This document shows positions 1 through 10,969 of a DNA stretch of 64,000 nucleotides, piece by piece. The stretch is from Diphasiastrum complanatum (Eukaryota > Streptophyta > Lycopodiopsida > Lycopodiales > Lycopodiaceae): the NCBI GenBank assembly GCA_029204225.1, contig CM055100.1, positions 28,968,649 to 29,032,648 on the forward strand, read 5' to 3'. The stretch's first letter is position 1; each line of letters starts with the position of its first letter. The translations under genes and the position numbers were made by a program. A model generated the notes under the pieces. It searched no databases. It saw only the letters and a program-made list of their open reading frames with translations, and was not told where the DNA came from.

Positions 1-416
1 CTTATGCTTAATGCCAAAGTGCAACCTTGCTAACTTGTTGAGTTTTTATTGAAGTGACAATTGCAATTCAGTTCATGTGTTTTAGCTGAAACTTAAGCTG
101 GAACTAATTGAAGCATCGGTTCTCAAAGAAACTATCAGATATAGTAAGCATACAAATGCTCAAAAGGTCCATGTCTTGAATATTTGCTGGTGTTTTTATA
201 TCCCAAAATTCAGAAATTACATATGAACAATGAATTATGATACAAAAGGGAACTGAGGTTATGTACTGATTTTGGCTGAAGGAAAAGTTTGCTGTGTAAA
301 TTGTTTTGAAGTTGTTATTTCTATGATGGCAGTTCTGACCCTGGAATATATAGAATACATCCTGTATGTCCCACATACAGAAACCAAAATAAGTCAATGA
401 TATGAAGCAAAAGTTT

Positions 417-760
417 GGACTTGGGCTCTTTCCACTCAAATCCTTATACTCTCCTAGGCTCCATTGAGCCTTTCCTCGTCTCGGCTCACTTTCCTTAATA
501 CCAAGACATGTCAATAATGTGGGGAGAAAATTTGAACTCAGGCTCTTCCATTTAAATCCTTGTTCTTTTCCAGGCTCCCGAAATTGTTTCTTCTGCTCAG
601 TTCACTTTTCTGATTCATGACCATTGTTGAACTTTCATTACAGCAAAAAGTTCGACATATTTATCAGAATTATAAACAAAAAGGGTTTAGTGTCAGGCTC
701 ATTCCATCTGAATCCTCCTCTTCTGGGCCTTTTCTATGTGCACTCTCCTTATGTAGCATT
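417..760. repeat. Diverged repeats with a common 'aggctc..tccatytgaatcct' theme
   Basis: Three stretches near 420-500, 535-615 and 690-760 share the order 'ggctc, ttccay, aaatcct, ctcccagg/ggctc'. They look like old degenerate repeats. No coding sense is seen on either strand in 1-800. Confidence 0.3.
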
Positions 761-811
761 ATCAGTTATGAACCTCCATGTATTAGCTGAACAAAAAATA
801 TTTAGAATTGG

Positions 812-880
<69 letters not shown>

Positions 881-914
881 CGCACGCACGCACGCACGCA
901 CGCACGCACACACG
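812..914. repeat. Compound microsatellite (TC)n-(CA)n-(CGCA)n
   Basis: About thirty TC units run from 812 to 873, followed by a short CA tract and then about seven CGCA units up to 914. Long open frames on both strands here are low-complexity artefacts (Ser-Leu, Arg-Glu, Cys-Val-Arg-Ala runs). Confidence 0.95.
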
Positions 915-1496
915 CCTCCACATCCAGGATTCCCTTTACACATCCTGAATGTGCTTCCCAGGATGACCAGGGTTCTATAATCATGCAATCTTGCATGGAT
1001 TGGAATTAAGCTATATTTGTGTGGCCCCTTTTTAGTTTTGTGCATCAAGCAACACCAATCTATCCACATCCAACTGCATGTCGTGAAGATTTTATCCTGG
1101 AATTTGCAAGCTAAATGTGCACCCCCTACCCCCGTCTTTTTACTTTCTCTGTGGCTCCCTTGAATGTTCGTCTTCTTGGTTTGCAGTTTCTCTTTCAAGT
1201 CTCCGAGTCGTGACCCATCGTCCTTCTTCTCAGGCTCCCTCTGTAGTCTGTCCCTTTTCTGAATCTTGTTTATGGAGCACCATCTATGTTGGCATCTGTT
1301 TTCCTTCCTCACTTTGCATCTTACTGGCATGGCTGGACCTCTGGATGGAAACTGTGTGGATCCTTGACACCTCCTTCAAGATTTCATCACAAGTGGCCCT
1401 CTCCCTTCCAAGCTACCTGGCAGGTTACCTACCCCCCAAAAAAGGAATGTGCACAGGAAGGGCAGGGCTGGGAGGTCATGAATATGTAAATTCTGG

Positions 1497-1596
1497 CATG
1501 CATTTATTTATCATTTTTTTGGATGCATGAGCTTGTGTTTCCTTTTGTTATTCGTTTGGCATGTGTTTATTTATCATTTTTTTGGATGCATGCATT
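1497..1596. repeat. Direct repeat around 'tttatttatcatttttttgg'
   Basis: A stretch of about 30 bp beginning with 'tttatttatcat' and ending with 'ggatgcatg' occurs at about 1501-1530 and again at about 1566-1595, with roughly 36 bp between. It is a local duplication with no attached function. Confidence 0.7.
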
Positions 1597-1599
1597 TTT

Positions 1600-4584
1600 T
1601 AATCTAAGCTTTACCTTGGTAACATTAGTGACTTCTGAAACCAAATTTGTGAATTTGGATACATATTGTTTGTGAAGAGAATTGTCATTATGCTATTTAT
1701 GGAGTACTCTAGTCAATAGAAATTTGATGAGATATACTACTTTTAATAAGAATGAGTTAGATTTTAAAAAATTCTCCTCCATCTAGATTGTAGACACACA
1801 GACATCTTGGAGTGATTTTGCTAGTAGAAGGTTGGTGTTGCTCCAATGCCTAAAAGTGTGCTTGACTATAGCAGTTGCCCCAAGTATCAATTAAGTATCT
1901 TTGTATATAGTTTCAACATCATAAGGTGAAGTAGCTTAACTATCCAGCACATTATGAAAGGAAATCCAACTTAGCCAAAAAGCCAACAAAATTTCATGTA
2001 TAATGTAACCAACAAAAGGTAAGGTCGTAACATAGAATCCAAAAGGCATTTTGATCGCCAAACTAACTAGTCCACATAGCAACAAGCTGGGCGAGTGTTA
2101 GGGTCACTAGTGTGCCTGTTTTCATAAAAAGATTGCAATAAGGGTCTTCCAATCTAGACCTATTTGAAGATAAAAGCAAAATGTTTATGGGCCCCATTGA
2201 GTATCTTTATCAATCAAACAAGAGGCACATTCATTGTGGATTATTAACTTTGACCTTTGGGGCCACCAATATGTTGGGCATAGAGCTTGATATTGTTGGC
2301 AAGAAAAGTTTAGACTTAACTAGTATCTTCCCTCATGGTTATTCTTCTACCATTGAGTCTCTCTTTTGGCAAAAAGTGTTGTAGCATTATTGAATGCTTT
2401 TTTTGAAAGATGGTTATCTTTGGCGATTTAAGATTATCTCCTAGGCAAATGAGCAACCGGGAAGGTCTCTAGGTCCAAACCACTATGTGACCAGGTCATT
2501 CACATGTAGGAGTTTAATCGAATCAATTAAAACATGCTAGCTCATAGGTCAGAGGCTTAGTGTTGGACATGTATAGCATAAATCCATTTATCAACGATGA
2601 GTATCAATAAGGGTATTTGCACTCGAACTTGATGGGTATATTTTTCTTAGTGGATCATTAGTAAGAACTATGGACATAGGGTTGCCTATTATCCTTGTTG
2701 ATAACCTATCGATAATTAGTCTTGTATTCAATAGAATAAATCAACATAGAAAGTTCACATATCCAAAACCAACAATTATTCTAGGCTTAAAAACACATGC
2801 ATGTGGGTATCAAAAACACTAGACTTGCTTTGGGACTTAGTGGGTCCTCCATTTAAGTCTTTTAAGGCATTCTTGGGGCATTGGAATCAGCTTAACAATA
2901 GTGCATGAAGCCTTGACATGAGTCTTAAGGTCTTAAACAAATTTTAGTCTCTCGTATCTTTCACCTTGGTCCATTATTCATGTTTGTACATTTTTTTTAC
3001 ACCAGCCACACGGTATTTGAACTTGGGTGGTCAATCTCATACCAAAAACCTACCCTCTACACCACGCAGGCAGATCTATCCTTATTTTAGATCAATCACT
3101 TTTACAAAAATTAACATTTTCACTTCTAGGTTAGCTTAGAAAAAAGTAGCTCTCCAGGAAGAAGTGAGCTAGTTCGGACTTACTGTGCTCTCCAAGAGGT
3201 TTTATGAGGTCCAACTTCAATCTAACATACAAGAGAACCTCAAGCGGCCCATATTCATTCTTTTTATAGTTATCGCCATTGTCTTTCTTCCTTGTATCAG
3301 TTCTCTTGAAAAGGTTTCATGCACTTTGTATGGGAAGATTTCGCCAAACAACTGGCCACTATTGCCATTACCAACTATTCTCACTTTCAACTCATTCATT
3401 GTGTATGATACAAAAGTTTGAGCTTTAGAATTAACGACAACATTTTGCTCCCTTGAACAGGACAAGTTACTAAGGCTTTAGATTGTTCACCACTTCTTTA
3501 GAAGCATTTGATGTACTACTGACACAGCAGCTACAGTAATAACTATAGCTTGAGAGGGGGTGACCGACCCTAAAATAAGTATCTAAAAAGCTCCAATTGC
3601 TTTGGGGTCAAACACTAAGCAATTCATTGGCATCTACATATGTACTGATACAAAGTTTGTATTGTTCAGTCTTCATAGCCTGTTTCAAGGGGGGCATGAA
3701 TACGACATCTGCAGCCTGCAATCTCCAACGTTACTGCAACATGATTTATTATTTTGATTTTGATAGGCTTCAAATTTTAACTTTTAAGAAAACCTGGAAA
3801 TTTTCAAGCACTGGGGAATATGTGCAGATTCTAGATTACAGCTTTATTTGCTTGAACTCATCTAAGAAGGAACAGACCTAAGATGTGCAACTTCCTCAAA
3901 TACATCTATACAAGTAATTTGGGTGAGACTAGCGCAAACAACAACCAAAAGATTCGTGTTTGTAGTACAACTGAGACATACAACCGCAGCCAAGAGATTC
4001 GTGTTTGTGCAACTGAGTGCCCTTAAAAATTCATAGCATTCAAATGGACAAGAAGCTTAAGACTAGAGACTGCTGGACAATGAGAAATGAAAGGCTTTTA
4101 ATTAAAAACAGGTTACATTGCACGTAAAGCAAAACCTGTACTAGTTGAGGTATCTCAAGCTTAGATCGGGATTTGATGGTTTGAATAGACAATACCTGAC
4201 TCATTAACACCATTGAAACTGACTTTTAAAATGATTTAAAAGTATTTTGGGGCGACGTCAATGCTCGTCTCTCAAGCAGTAGTTTGCAAACAGATTATAT
4301 TTCACTTCGCTTGTTGAAAACTCACTGAAAGAAAAAGTAATGTCCACTTCCAAGAGATATACTACTACTAATACATGAAAGTTCCATACACATCTATTTT
4401 CTCTTTACTTTAAAATTGAGGTTTTTTGGCATGGCATTTGAGAGGCATCCAAAAACAAAATTCCTCTTCAAACTCAAACAAGCAAATCTCTATATTGGTC
4501 GATTCTAAGGACCTTTCTTTCCAGCTTTAGGGATGAAGACACTTTTTCTTAGCACCTGATTGCAGATTGGCAAAAAGAAGCCGA
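1600..4584. other. Intergenic DNA, no gene recognised
   Basis: This AT-rich stretch has only short open frames without recognisable domains. It contains the tRNA-like SINE remnant described at 2988-3075. The last few hundred bases before 4585 are probably the 3' untranslated region of the glutaredoxin gene, but I cannot place its poly(A) site. Confidence 0.5.
2988..3075 (-). mobile_element. tRNA-derived SINE-like remnant
   Basis: Read on the minus strand, this segment has an A-box-like sequence (TGGTGTAGAGGGTAGG, complement of 3049-3064), then a B-box-like sequence (GTTCAAATACC, complement of 3012-3022), and ends in a run of A (complement of 2992-2999). That order is typical of plant tRNA-derived SINEs transcribed by RNA polymerase III. 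No clear target duplication was found, so the ends are approximate. Confidence 0.5.
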
Positions 4585-6288
4585 TCAGAAACACATTGGA
4601 CAACGAATGAGGCCATTTTCGTTGCAGCTCTGACATTGCACCACCTCATTATTTTCACTGATAATCTTGCAACTGCCGCTGCAGTCTGTACAAGGAATGA
4701 ACCTCACTCCACCGCAACCTTTGCAGGGTTCGCTGGATCTTTGCTTGGGAAGATCTTCCAAAAGATTAGCCAGCATGCCTTCCTCATTAAGTCGCAGTAC
4801 CTCCTCCGCACCACCAATGTACCTTCCTTTGATAAACAGCCTTGGGACGTTAACAGGCTGCCCTATCAAGTCTTGGATCTCTTGCTTGAAGCCCAGGTGC
4901 ATTGACACATCTCTTTCGTCTACTTCCACAAAGAATCCTCGCAGTAACATCCTTACACTCTTGCAATCCTCGTAGGTCTTCCTAATTCCTCGTAGGCTGG
5001 TGGAATAGAGCACCACACGCTCGGCCCCTCCAGGAGGAGAGTTGAACTCGAATCGTTGGAATAAATTTGGTCTTAATTTCTTCTCTTCTAACTCCAGCGC
5101 GGAAACTTTTGAAGACGAGATTTTCTTTGCATGCATCACTTGTCTTTTCTCGCGCAAATGTTTCATGAAAGCTTCAGAAACGGACTCCTCTCCTTGGTCT
5201 GTTTCATTCGCAAGTGCTCGTGGCATATGCTCGTGTTTTCCCTCCTCAAAATGGCGTTGGAGGATGCTTGATGAATCAGAGATACTGGATTTAAAGCACC
5301 TGTCTACAGAAGCTTGTTTAAGAGCGGTTTCAAGAATGTCCACAGAGTGTGGATTGAACATGAGGCTTGCGGAATTCTCAACTTCAACTGACGACGAGCT
5401 TTCCTCGAAAGATGATGTACATGTCCATGTATCATCAACTTGTTGTAGATCCGAAGGAGTGGGTGAAATATTTTGGAGCTGATTAATGCCGAAGTGATCC
5501 GGACTTTCCAAAGAAGCTCCATAAAAAAGGCCTTTCAAGCTTCCGCTCCTACGAGCCTCCGGTCGTTGCAAGACTGGCTTCGACAAAACACCCGTTGCAT
5601 TCTCATTCATCCCAACACCTGGATCGCAATCTTTTCCAAGTGATCCTTCCCTATCTAGACGGCTTACCTTGGAGCTACCATCTCCGTGAATGCGAGCTCT
5701 CAGAGAACGAATACCTGCTAGCAGCGATTTTGCTGTCTGAAAGCTTGACGAGATGCTGCGTCGGTACCCCACGAACTGCTGCCTTTTTCGATTTGTTGCT
5801 TCTACTTCCTGAGGATTGATTGCGGCAGTTGCGAACTTAGCGCTGCTATACCACTTCTTCTTGGTCTTAGGACTTGGCTTAGAGCAGAGCCCATCAAATC
5901 TCTCAGCCGTTTCTGATTCAACGAAGTCTTGTGAGGCGGTTTTTGGGCGCTTCCTTTCCGCTGCTTTAAAGCAGAGCTTAGGTTTCGATTGTTGAGTAGC
6001 TTTAGACTCCTGCATCAAAGCCTTCAAGGAAGGAGTGACCTGATCATTCCATTCTTCATCAGAAATCATGTCACTGTGCATAAGTGACCTCAAATCAATC
6101 TTCTCTTGAGCGTCGACCTCCCTCATTCCATGCTGACTACAACATCGTGAAGCAGCTTGGGATCGATCGCTGTCATTTCGCTTGCTAGAATTTCTATCCT
6201 CGACACACCCCGAACTATCGTCCCATGTTGCGATACAGCCTGAAGTCTGAGTTCGAGCTTTGAGATCTTTAGATGAGGAGCATCCCAT
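4585..6288 (-). CDS. Plant-specific glutaredoxin-like protein, N-myristoylation signal, Cys-rich tail
   Basis: This intronless gene encodes 567 residues. It opens with MGCSSSKD, a good N-myristoylation/palmitoylation signal, so membrane attachment is likely. Residues of about 20-410 are polar, Ser-rich and probably disordered. A glutaredoxin fold occupies about 420-520 and begins 'ERVVLYSTSLRGIRKTYEDC'; it includes the typical 'VNVPRLFIKGRYIGGAEEV' glutathione-site segment. The usual CxxC redox pair after the first strand is replaced by 'SLRGIRK', as in the plant family of At3g28850/At5g39865 type, so classic disulfide reductase activity is doubtful. The last 45 residues carry CKGCGG, CTDCSGSC, CQSC and CPMC pairs that could bind zinc. 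The start is supported by the myristoylation motif and by upstream in-frame non-coding sequence. The cellular role is unknown. A regulatory or adaptor function is an inference. Confidence 0.93.
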   Translation of the reverse strand: MGCSSSKDLKARTQTSGCIATWDDSSGCVEDRNSSKRNDSDRSQAASRCCSQHGMREVDAQEKIDLRSLMHSDMISDEEWNDQVTPSLKALMQESKATQQSKPKLCFKAAERKRPKTASQDFVESETAERFDGLCSKPSPKTKKKWYSSAKFATAAINPQEVEATNRKRQQFVGYRRSISSSFQTAKSLLAGIRSLRARIHGDGSSKVSRLDREGSLGKDCDPGVGMNENATGVLSKPVLQRPEARRSGSLKGLFYGASLESPDHFGINQLQNISPTPSDLQQVDDTWTCTSSFEESSSSVEVENSASLMFNPHSVDILETALKQASVDRCFKSSISDSSSILQRHFEEGKHEHMPRALANETDQGEESVSEAFMKHLREKRQVMHAKKISSSKVSALELEEKKLRPNLFQRFEFNSPPGGAERVVLYSTSLRGIRKTYEDCKSVRMLLRGFFVEVDERDVSMHLGFKQEIQDLIGQPVNVPRLFIKGRYIGGAEEVLRLNEEGMLANLLEDLPKQRSSEPCKGCGGVRFIPCTDCSGSCKIISENNEVVQCQSCNENGLIRCPMCF

Positions 6289-7330
6289 CTTTGCCTACGA
6301 TTATCCCTATTTTTTCTAAAGAGTGGGAATCAAGAAGTACTCTGTAAGGCACCTAAATTGTTTTATATTCGCTTCAAGAGTCCTCGGCAAGGCACCTAAA
6401 TTGTTTTCTTTCTGCTATCGCAAACAGGCCAATGAAGCTGTCAACCAGTAACAGGCATTTAGTTCTTACATGCATGGATTGGAAAAGTACATGTGCTCAC
6501 TTAAGTAAGACATTCAAGAAAACGGCTCCAACTATCATTCAGAACTTAGTTTTGAGCAGGCATGCAAGAAAGGTCAGAAGTCCATCACAGGAACAAGATC
6601 AAGATAATAATCGCTTGGATCAGAAGTCATTGTAGCATGCAAAACAATCAAGATAATCGATTGTAAGTATTATATGAAAAAAATCAGAAGTGATTTTAAA
6701 ATTTAAAAGAAACTAGATAATCGATTGCAAATGATAAATAACCAAGAGTATTGAGAATCCTCACCTGTATCCATTACCATTACCATTTTATAACAAATGC
6801 AGAATCCGCTCTAGAGAACGAAAACTTTTCAAACAACTTGAAAAGCCAAACCAGAGAAACAAGATGAAAGAACCAACGTCAAAGCATATCATCTATGAAC
6901 CATATGAAAAGCGACAGAGAGAAAATATCATTCATGCAGGATAATCGATGTTCCAAACTTTCCGGCATGATCAAATGCTGCAAAACCAACATACAAAATA
7001 GTCAAAGAAGAAGATGCATCAGAACTCGGAACAAAATCCAGCAGAGGCGCGCGCCAGAAATCTAGGCTGATCCTTCTAATAAATTCTGACTCCTGAACCA
7101 CGATCCTGCTTCTTGTCTACTTTTCGAGCATCCGCCATCGCCATCGCTGCTTTCATCCGCCGCTGTCAGTACTGTCTTTTCCCGCCAGCGCGCCAAAACT
7201 AGCTCCGGGCAATTTGGTTGGCACGTTCGATGTTTGCCGCGTGTAGAATTTGCATACGTGGAGTGAATCCAACGGTGCGAGGCGCGCAAATGCGCCAACG
7301 CTCTCCGGCGCGTCCCCGTCCGTAGAGTGG
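6289..7330 (-). promoter_or_regulatory. Presumed promoter and 5' region of the glutaredoxin gene
   Basis: The kilobase upstream of the glutaredoxin start has no supported coding sequence. It is AT-rich near the gene, with 'ataatcgattg' repeated at about 6653, 6718 and 6942. It turns GC-rich at about 7040-7350, with many CGCG-type dinucleotides. The GC-rich block could be a transcription start region with a 5'-UTR intron, since a pyrimidine-ending 'ttttgcag' occurs on the minus strand near 6980. That is inference only. Confidence 0.3.
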
Positions 7331-7399
7331 TTTTGGGTTTGGCGCGCGCGCACATTTGCAACCACCCTATAACGTACATTATCCAACTCCTTTTGTCCC

Positions 7400-8149
7400 G
7401 TTTAAAAAAAAAGCCACTTTTAAAAGGTGGTCAAGGCCAACCTTTTTTAACTCCTAAAAAGTTGGCTCCAAAGTTTGGGGGCAATGTTTCACAAATTATA
7501 GGAATGGAATTGGCATCTTTTTTTAAAATTGATAAAGTTGAAGCTCGTAAGAAGAACCTATGCTTCAAGTGCAATGGCGAAGGTCACCTTGCACGAGATT
7601 GCATCAAAAAACAAGTTTCAACCTCAGGTAATCTATCTCGAAGTAATGAGATGGATGTTTATTTCTTTAGTTCTTTAGTTTTTGGACCTAATGACCTTAT
7701 TTGCATTAAAGGTAAAGTTAAAGATCAAGTTGTTAATGTCCTTGCTGACACCGTATCCACTTATAACTTTATTAATGTACATTTGATGCAGACGCTAAAC
7801 CTTCCACCAGAAAAAGTGAGAAAAAGTATTGTGTGACAATGGCATCAAGAATGAATTCCGTGTTTATGGATTATGTTGTTCCTGATTTAGAATTGCACAT
7901 ACAGGACTACTCTGAAAAACTAGATTTTCCATGTTGTTGCATTAGCAAATGTGGATATTGTTCTCGGGCAACAATGGCATTTTGATAAGAATAAATTATT
8001 GAAAATTGATGTTGTTGAAATTTTTCTATCTTTTATGCATGAAAATTCTTTAAATGTTAACCCTTATTGTAAACAGTCAATTCTATTATGAAGAATTTTA
8101 AAGTTTATTTATGTTTTCATAATGATATCATTTGTCTCAATGATGAAGA
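7400..8149 (+). pseudogene. Ty3/gypsy element A, 5' part: gag zinc knuckle and protease remnant
   Basis: From about 7400 the frame encodes the end of a Ty3/gypsy Gag, with the nucleocapsid knuckle CFKCNGEGHLARDC (CX2CX4HX4C). Next comes a protease-like stretch in which the catalytic D-S/T-G is degraded ('ADTVSTYNFIN'; related copies read D-x-G-x-T-H-N-F-I). The frame stops at 7834. Similarity to element C continues out of frame to 8149 ('LHIQDYS', 'GQQWHFDKN' region). The element is then interrupted by element B with a GAAGA target duplication and resumes at 12843. The 5' LTR and most of gag are missing. It is a dead copy. Confidence 0.85.
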
Positions 8150-8946
8150 TGTTGGGGGTATTTTCGACGAAGTGTAAATAAATAAAGTCGTCCAATAAAA
8201 TGTGTTGCGAGGACATGGCATCCTGCGCATATAAGCCCATGGCCCAATGTTAAATTAATAGGCTTGCGACCTTTGTAAGTAAAATAAAACTTGAGGCCCA
8301 AAGTCAATTTTAAATTTAGAGATTACTTTTTTAGAGTTGGGCCCAATTTGGGACTCACATAAATCTTGTGAATTTCAATGTACTTTTTGTGGACCCTTGG
8401 ATCAAGTTGGGTCCAAGATGAATGGATAGAATCAATGTAAATATTAGTCAATAGGATTTTGGGACAAGGGCCTTCCCCATTTTATTAGAAGGCACCATTT
8501 GTACTCTATTTTCATGCTTAATGAAAAGGAAGAAACTCTACCAATTTAGAGAGCCAAGTATCCTCATTTGCTAAGCACTCATGCTAATGCTTTTTGTTGT
8601 GTGTTTCTAATTGTTTCCATTTCTATGTTCTTGTTATTATACTTATGGTTTCTCCATTAGCATGCATCTTGAGCTTTTGAGCTAGCCTCTCCCTCAACTC
8701 CATCTCTCTCTTTCTCTCTTCTCCTTCTTTCTCTTCTATTCTACCCTTCCCTTTCACCAATAATCATGATGAAGTTAGTTTAGGGAGAGTAAAATTAGTG
8801 TGAGTAGTGTTAGTGGAGGTAGAGTTAGATAAAAAGTAGGGAACTAACTAAAAGTAGCATCTATGCATAGTTAGGTGCCTATCTAGTGAACTAAACCTTG
8901 TTGACAGGCGGGAGGGCTATTACAACGTCAGATCGAAGACCCTATA
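8150..8946 (+). repeat. 5' LTR of element B
   Basis: The LTR starts TGTTGGGGG and ends in 'ccctata' one base before the primer site. It matches the copy at 12088-12842 over nearly its whole length, including 'aggcccaaagtcaattttaa' and the pyrimidine-rich 'tctctctctttctctcttct' block. It is about 40 bp longer than the 3' LTR because of small indels. Confidence 0.88.
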
Positions 8947-8947
8947 G

Positions 8948-8965
8948 TGGTGCCATTGCCGGGGA
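8948..8965 (+). promoter_or_regulatory. Primer binding site of element B
   Basis: The sequence tggtgccattgccgggga lies one base after the 5' LTR. It resembles the tRNA-Asp-type primer site found in Athila/Tat Ty3/gypsy elements. Minus-strand DNA synthesis would start here. Confidence 0.8.
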
Positions 8966-9239
8966 TAGGTTTCCACTAACTAGTATAATTGCATTTTAGC
9001 TATTTCTTGCTTTTTAGAGTAGTTTTAGGTAGATTTTTGGGAGTTTAGAGTTAGTTTTTTGTATTTTTTTTTGTGTTTGGACTGTTTACAGCAAGCGGAG
9101 GAGGTGTGAGAGGGTAGAGGAGGCCCTGAACAGCCTCTAAGGGCTTGAAACCCAAACCAACCAGCCAAAAAAAAAAAACATCCAAAAAACACACCAATTT
9201 GCATTTTGGAAAGAAAAAGAGTCTAAAATCTCATCATAT

Positions 9240-10075
9240 TTTAATATCTCCAAAACCAGTAAGAGTTAACCCTTGCATGACTGGCAGCAGCTCTAGGGTA
9301 CTGTCCAAGACCTGCATAGAAGCCTGCAAGAGTTAGTGCCAAGCAGATTGCAAAAATCAGAGAAAAATCATAAAAAAAATTCAAAAAACCCTTGAAAAAA
9401 AATCCAAAAGAATGCAAATCTTCACCAGAACTCTCCCAAAGCCCTCTGAAGTTCCATCTCAGTGAGACCAAATCAAAGAGAACCTTGCGAGAGTTAGTTT
9501 GATGTCTGAGTGCCTGTGCGAAAAATCCCAGTGAAAAAAAGACGGGAAAGTACTAGAGAACCCTCGCAGACACCAAAATTTTCAGTTCTAGTGGGCAAGA
9601 ACTCTCGCAGAGGATTCTAAAGTTCCATCTCAGTGAGACAAGGACACATAAGAGTCTATGAGAGTTAGTTTGATTCTAGTGAGCAGATCAAAATTGGGTT
9701 TAAGTGCTAAAAAATCATTAAAAAATGAAGATCCATCAAATTCTTCCAATAAAAACTCTTGCAGACCCTCTCAATCGATTCAGAATGTCAATTTTCATTA
9801 GTGATGAAGCCTGCGAGAGTTGGTATAGAGATTTGTTGAAGATCAAGCCAAAATAGTGGTTCTGGACCCTTGCATACAGTGAAATCTTCACTTAGTACGA
9901 GAGTTAACTCTCGCAGAGATTTCCATAGTGAGATCTGACCCAGATTCAGCTACTGTGATCCTTGCGAGAGTTACTTCACAAAGATCTGCGAGATATCAAG
10001 TTTTTTATTTGCAAAAACAGCTAAAGAACCCTCGCATAGGAGAACCCTTGTAGACTACATCAGTGGAAATATCTG
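9240..10075 (+). repeat. Leader of element B with recurring CTGCGAGAGTT / AACTCTCGCAG motifs
   Basis: Between the primer site and the first ORF, the motif cctgcgagagtt and its complement aactctcgcag recur about ten times in both orientations, with small changes (e.g. near 9322, 9484, 9598, 9763, 9811, 9898, 9961). At 9899-9914 the two meet as the perfect palindrome cgagagttaactctcg. Two units near 9420-9500 and 9600-9675 also share 'gttccatctcagtgaga'. The region could fold into many alternative RNA hairpins. Confidence 0.75.
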
Positions 10076-10178
10076 CATTAGATCCAGCTACTGTCAAAAT
10101 CTTAGGTCAATCAGTGCAAGGAGTAAAAAGTTATCAAGGAAAAACCACCGTACTAAATCTCACTTCCGGCCGATCAGA

Positions 10179-10721
10179 TTGATCAAATCCTTAAGATCCA
10201 GACTGCATCCCACTATACAAGCAAGATCCAACTACTTTGAAACCCACCATCGGATTTTTGCCACCAAAGGTTGCCGAGGGCAACAAATCGGTGATGACGC
10301 ATTTGTTCAGACAATTTTTATACCATCGCCAGATCGGGCTGATCCCACCGTCCCAGATGACAATAGGTCCCCCGAGAACCTGATTGAAGACAATGATGAC
10401 GGAGCTCCACAAGTCGTCAGGGCTGCTACCACACAAGCTTCTATTAGTGCCAGCGTACCGGTTGTCCCAACAGACTTAACAATGACGAACCAAACCCTAG
10501 GCACATACATCCTAGAGACGGTAATAGCCAAGGCCATTTTGGACAGCCGGGTATTCCACCTGGCGACAAGCAACACACAATTGCGAGCGAAATTCACAAA
10601 GCTGCAACAAGAGCTTATTCTAGCTCAACAACATGAACAAGAAGGGCACCGGGAGATTGCCAAGCTGCAGCAGAAGGAAGATGGCCTCAACCTATACATT
10701 CAAAGCTCTCCAAAGCGCTGA
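10179..10721 (+). CDS. Element B ORF, coiled-coil protein of unknown function
   Basis: This open frame of 180 residues lies inside element B. Residues 1-110 are mixed, with an acidic patch (PENLIEDNDDG). Residues of about 125-165 form a heptad-like coiled coil rich in Gln, Leu and Glu (TKLQQELILAQQHEQEGH). A second frame at 10739-10969 continues the coiled-coil character, so the two may be one original ORF broken at about 10722. I do not recognise the family. It has no nucleocapsid knuckle, although a structural Gag-like role is possible from its position. Element D (20148-24160) has ORFs of similar composition. Confidence 0.55.
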   Translation: MIKSLRSRLHPTIQARSNYFETHHRIFATKGCRGQQIGDDAFVQTIFIPSPDRADPTVPDDNRSPENLIEDNDDGAPQVVRAATTQASISASVPVVPTDLTMTNQTLGTYILETVIAKAILDSRVFHLATSNTQLRAKFTKLQQELILAQQHEQEGHREIAKLQQKEDGLNLYIQSSPKR

Positions 10722-10738
10722 TAGAGGCCTCCACGAAG

Positions 10739-10969
10739 GTGCAGAAGCTTCAATCCAAAGCGTCCCAACGGCTTGCTCCCCTCCAGGCGCAACTACAAAT
10801 TTTTGAAGCAGAGAATACGCGCTTGGGGGCGGAAGTAAAAGCCTTACAAAATGAAAAACTCGCCTGGCTAGCTCAACTTGCAGCAGACTCAAGGCCGCTC
10901 TCTCAAGTAGAGACGGATTTCTTTAGGCATCAGATGCAGGTATATAGCCAAACATTGAACAGCTACTAG
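10739..10969 (+). pseudogene. Element B, continuation of the coiled-coil ORF
   Basis: The 76-residue frame is almost entirely coiled coil (LAPLQAQLQIFEAENTRLGAEVKALQNEK, given here only as a description of heptads: Leu, Ala and Glu spaced by 3-4). It follows the previous ORF after a TGA at 10719 and is in a different frame. It probably belongs to the same former protein. Confidence 0.45.

Noticed and set aside
624..1330. Overlapping open frames of 118 and 152 residues on both strands
   Set aside because: They depend on the TC/CGCA microsatellite and have no recognisable domain or codon pattern.
1117..1530. 137-residue hydrophobic open frame on the plus strand
   Set aside because: No domain, poor context, and it spans a short direct repeat. 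It is likely a chance frame.
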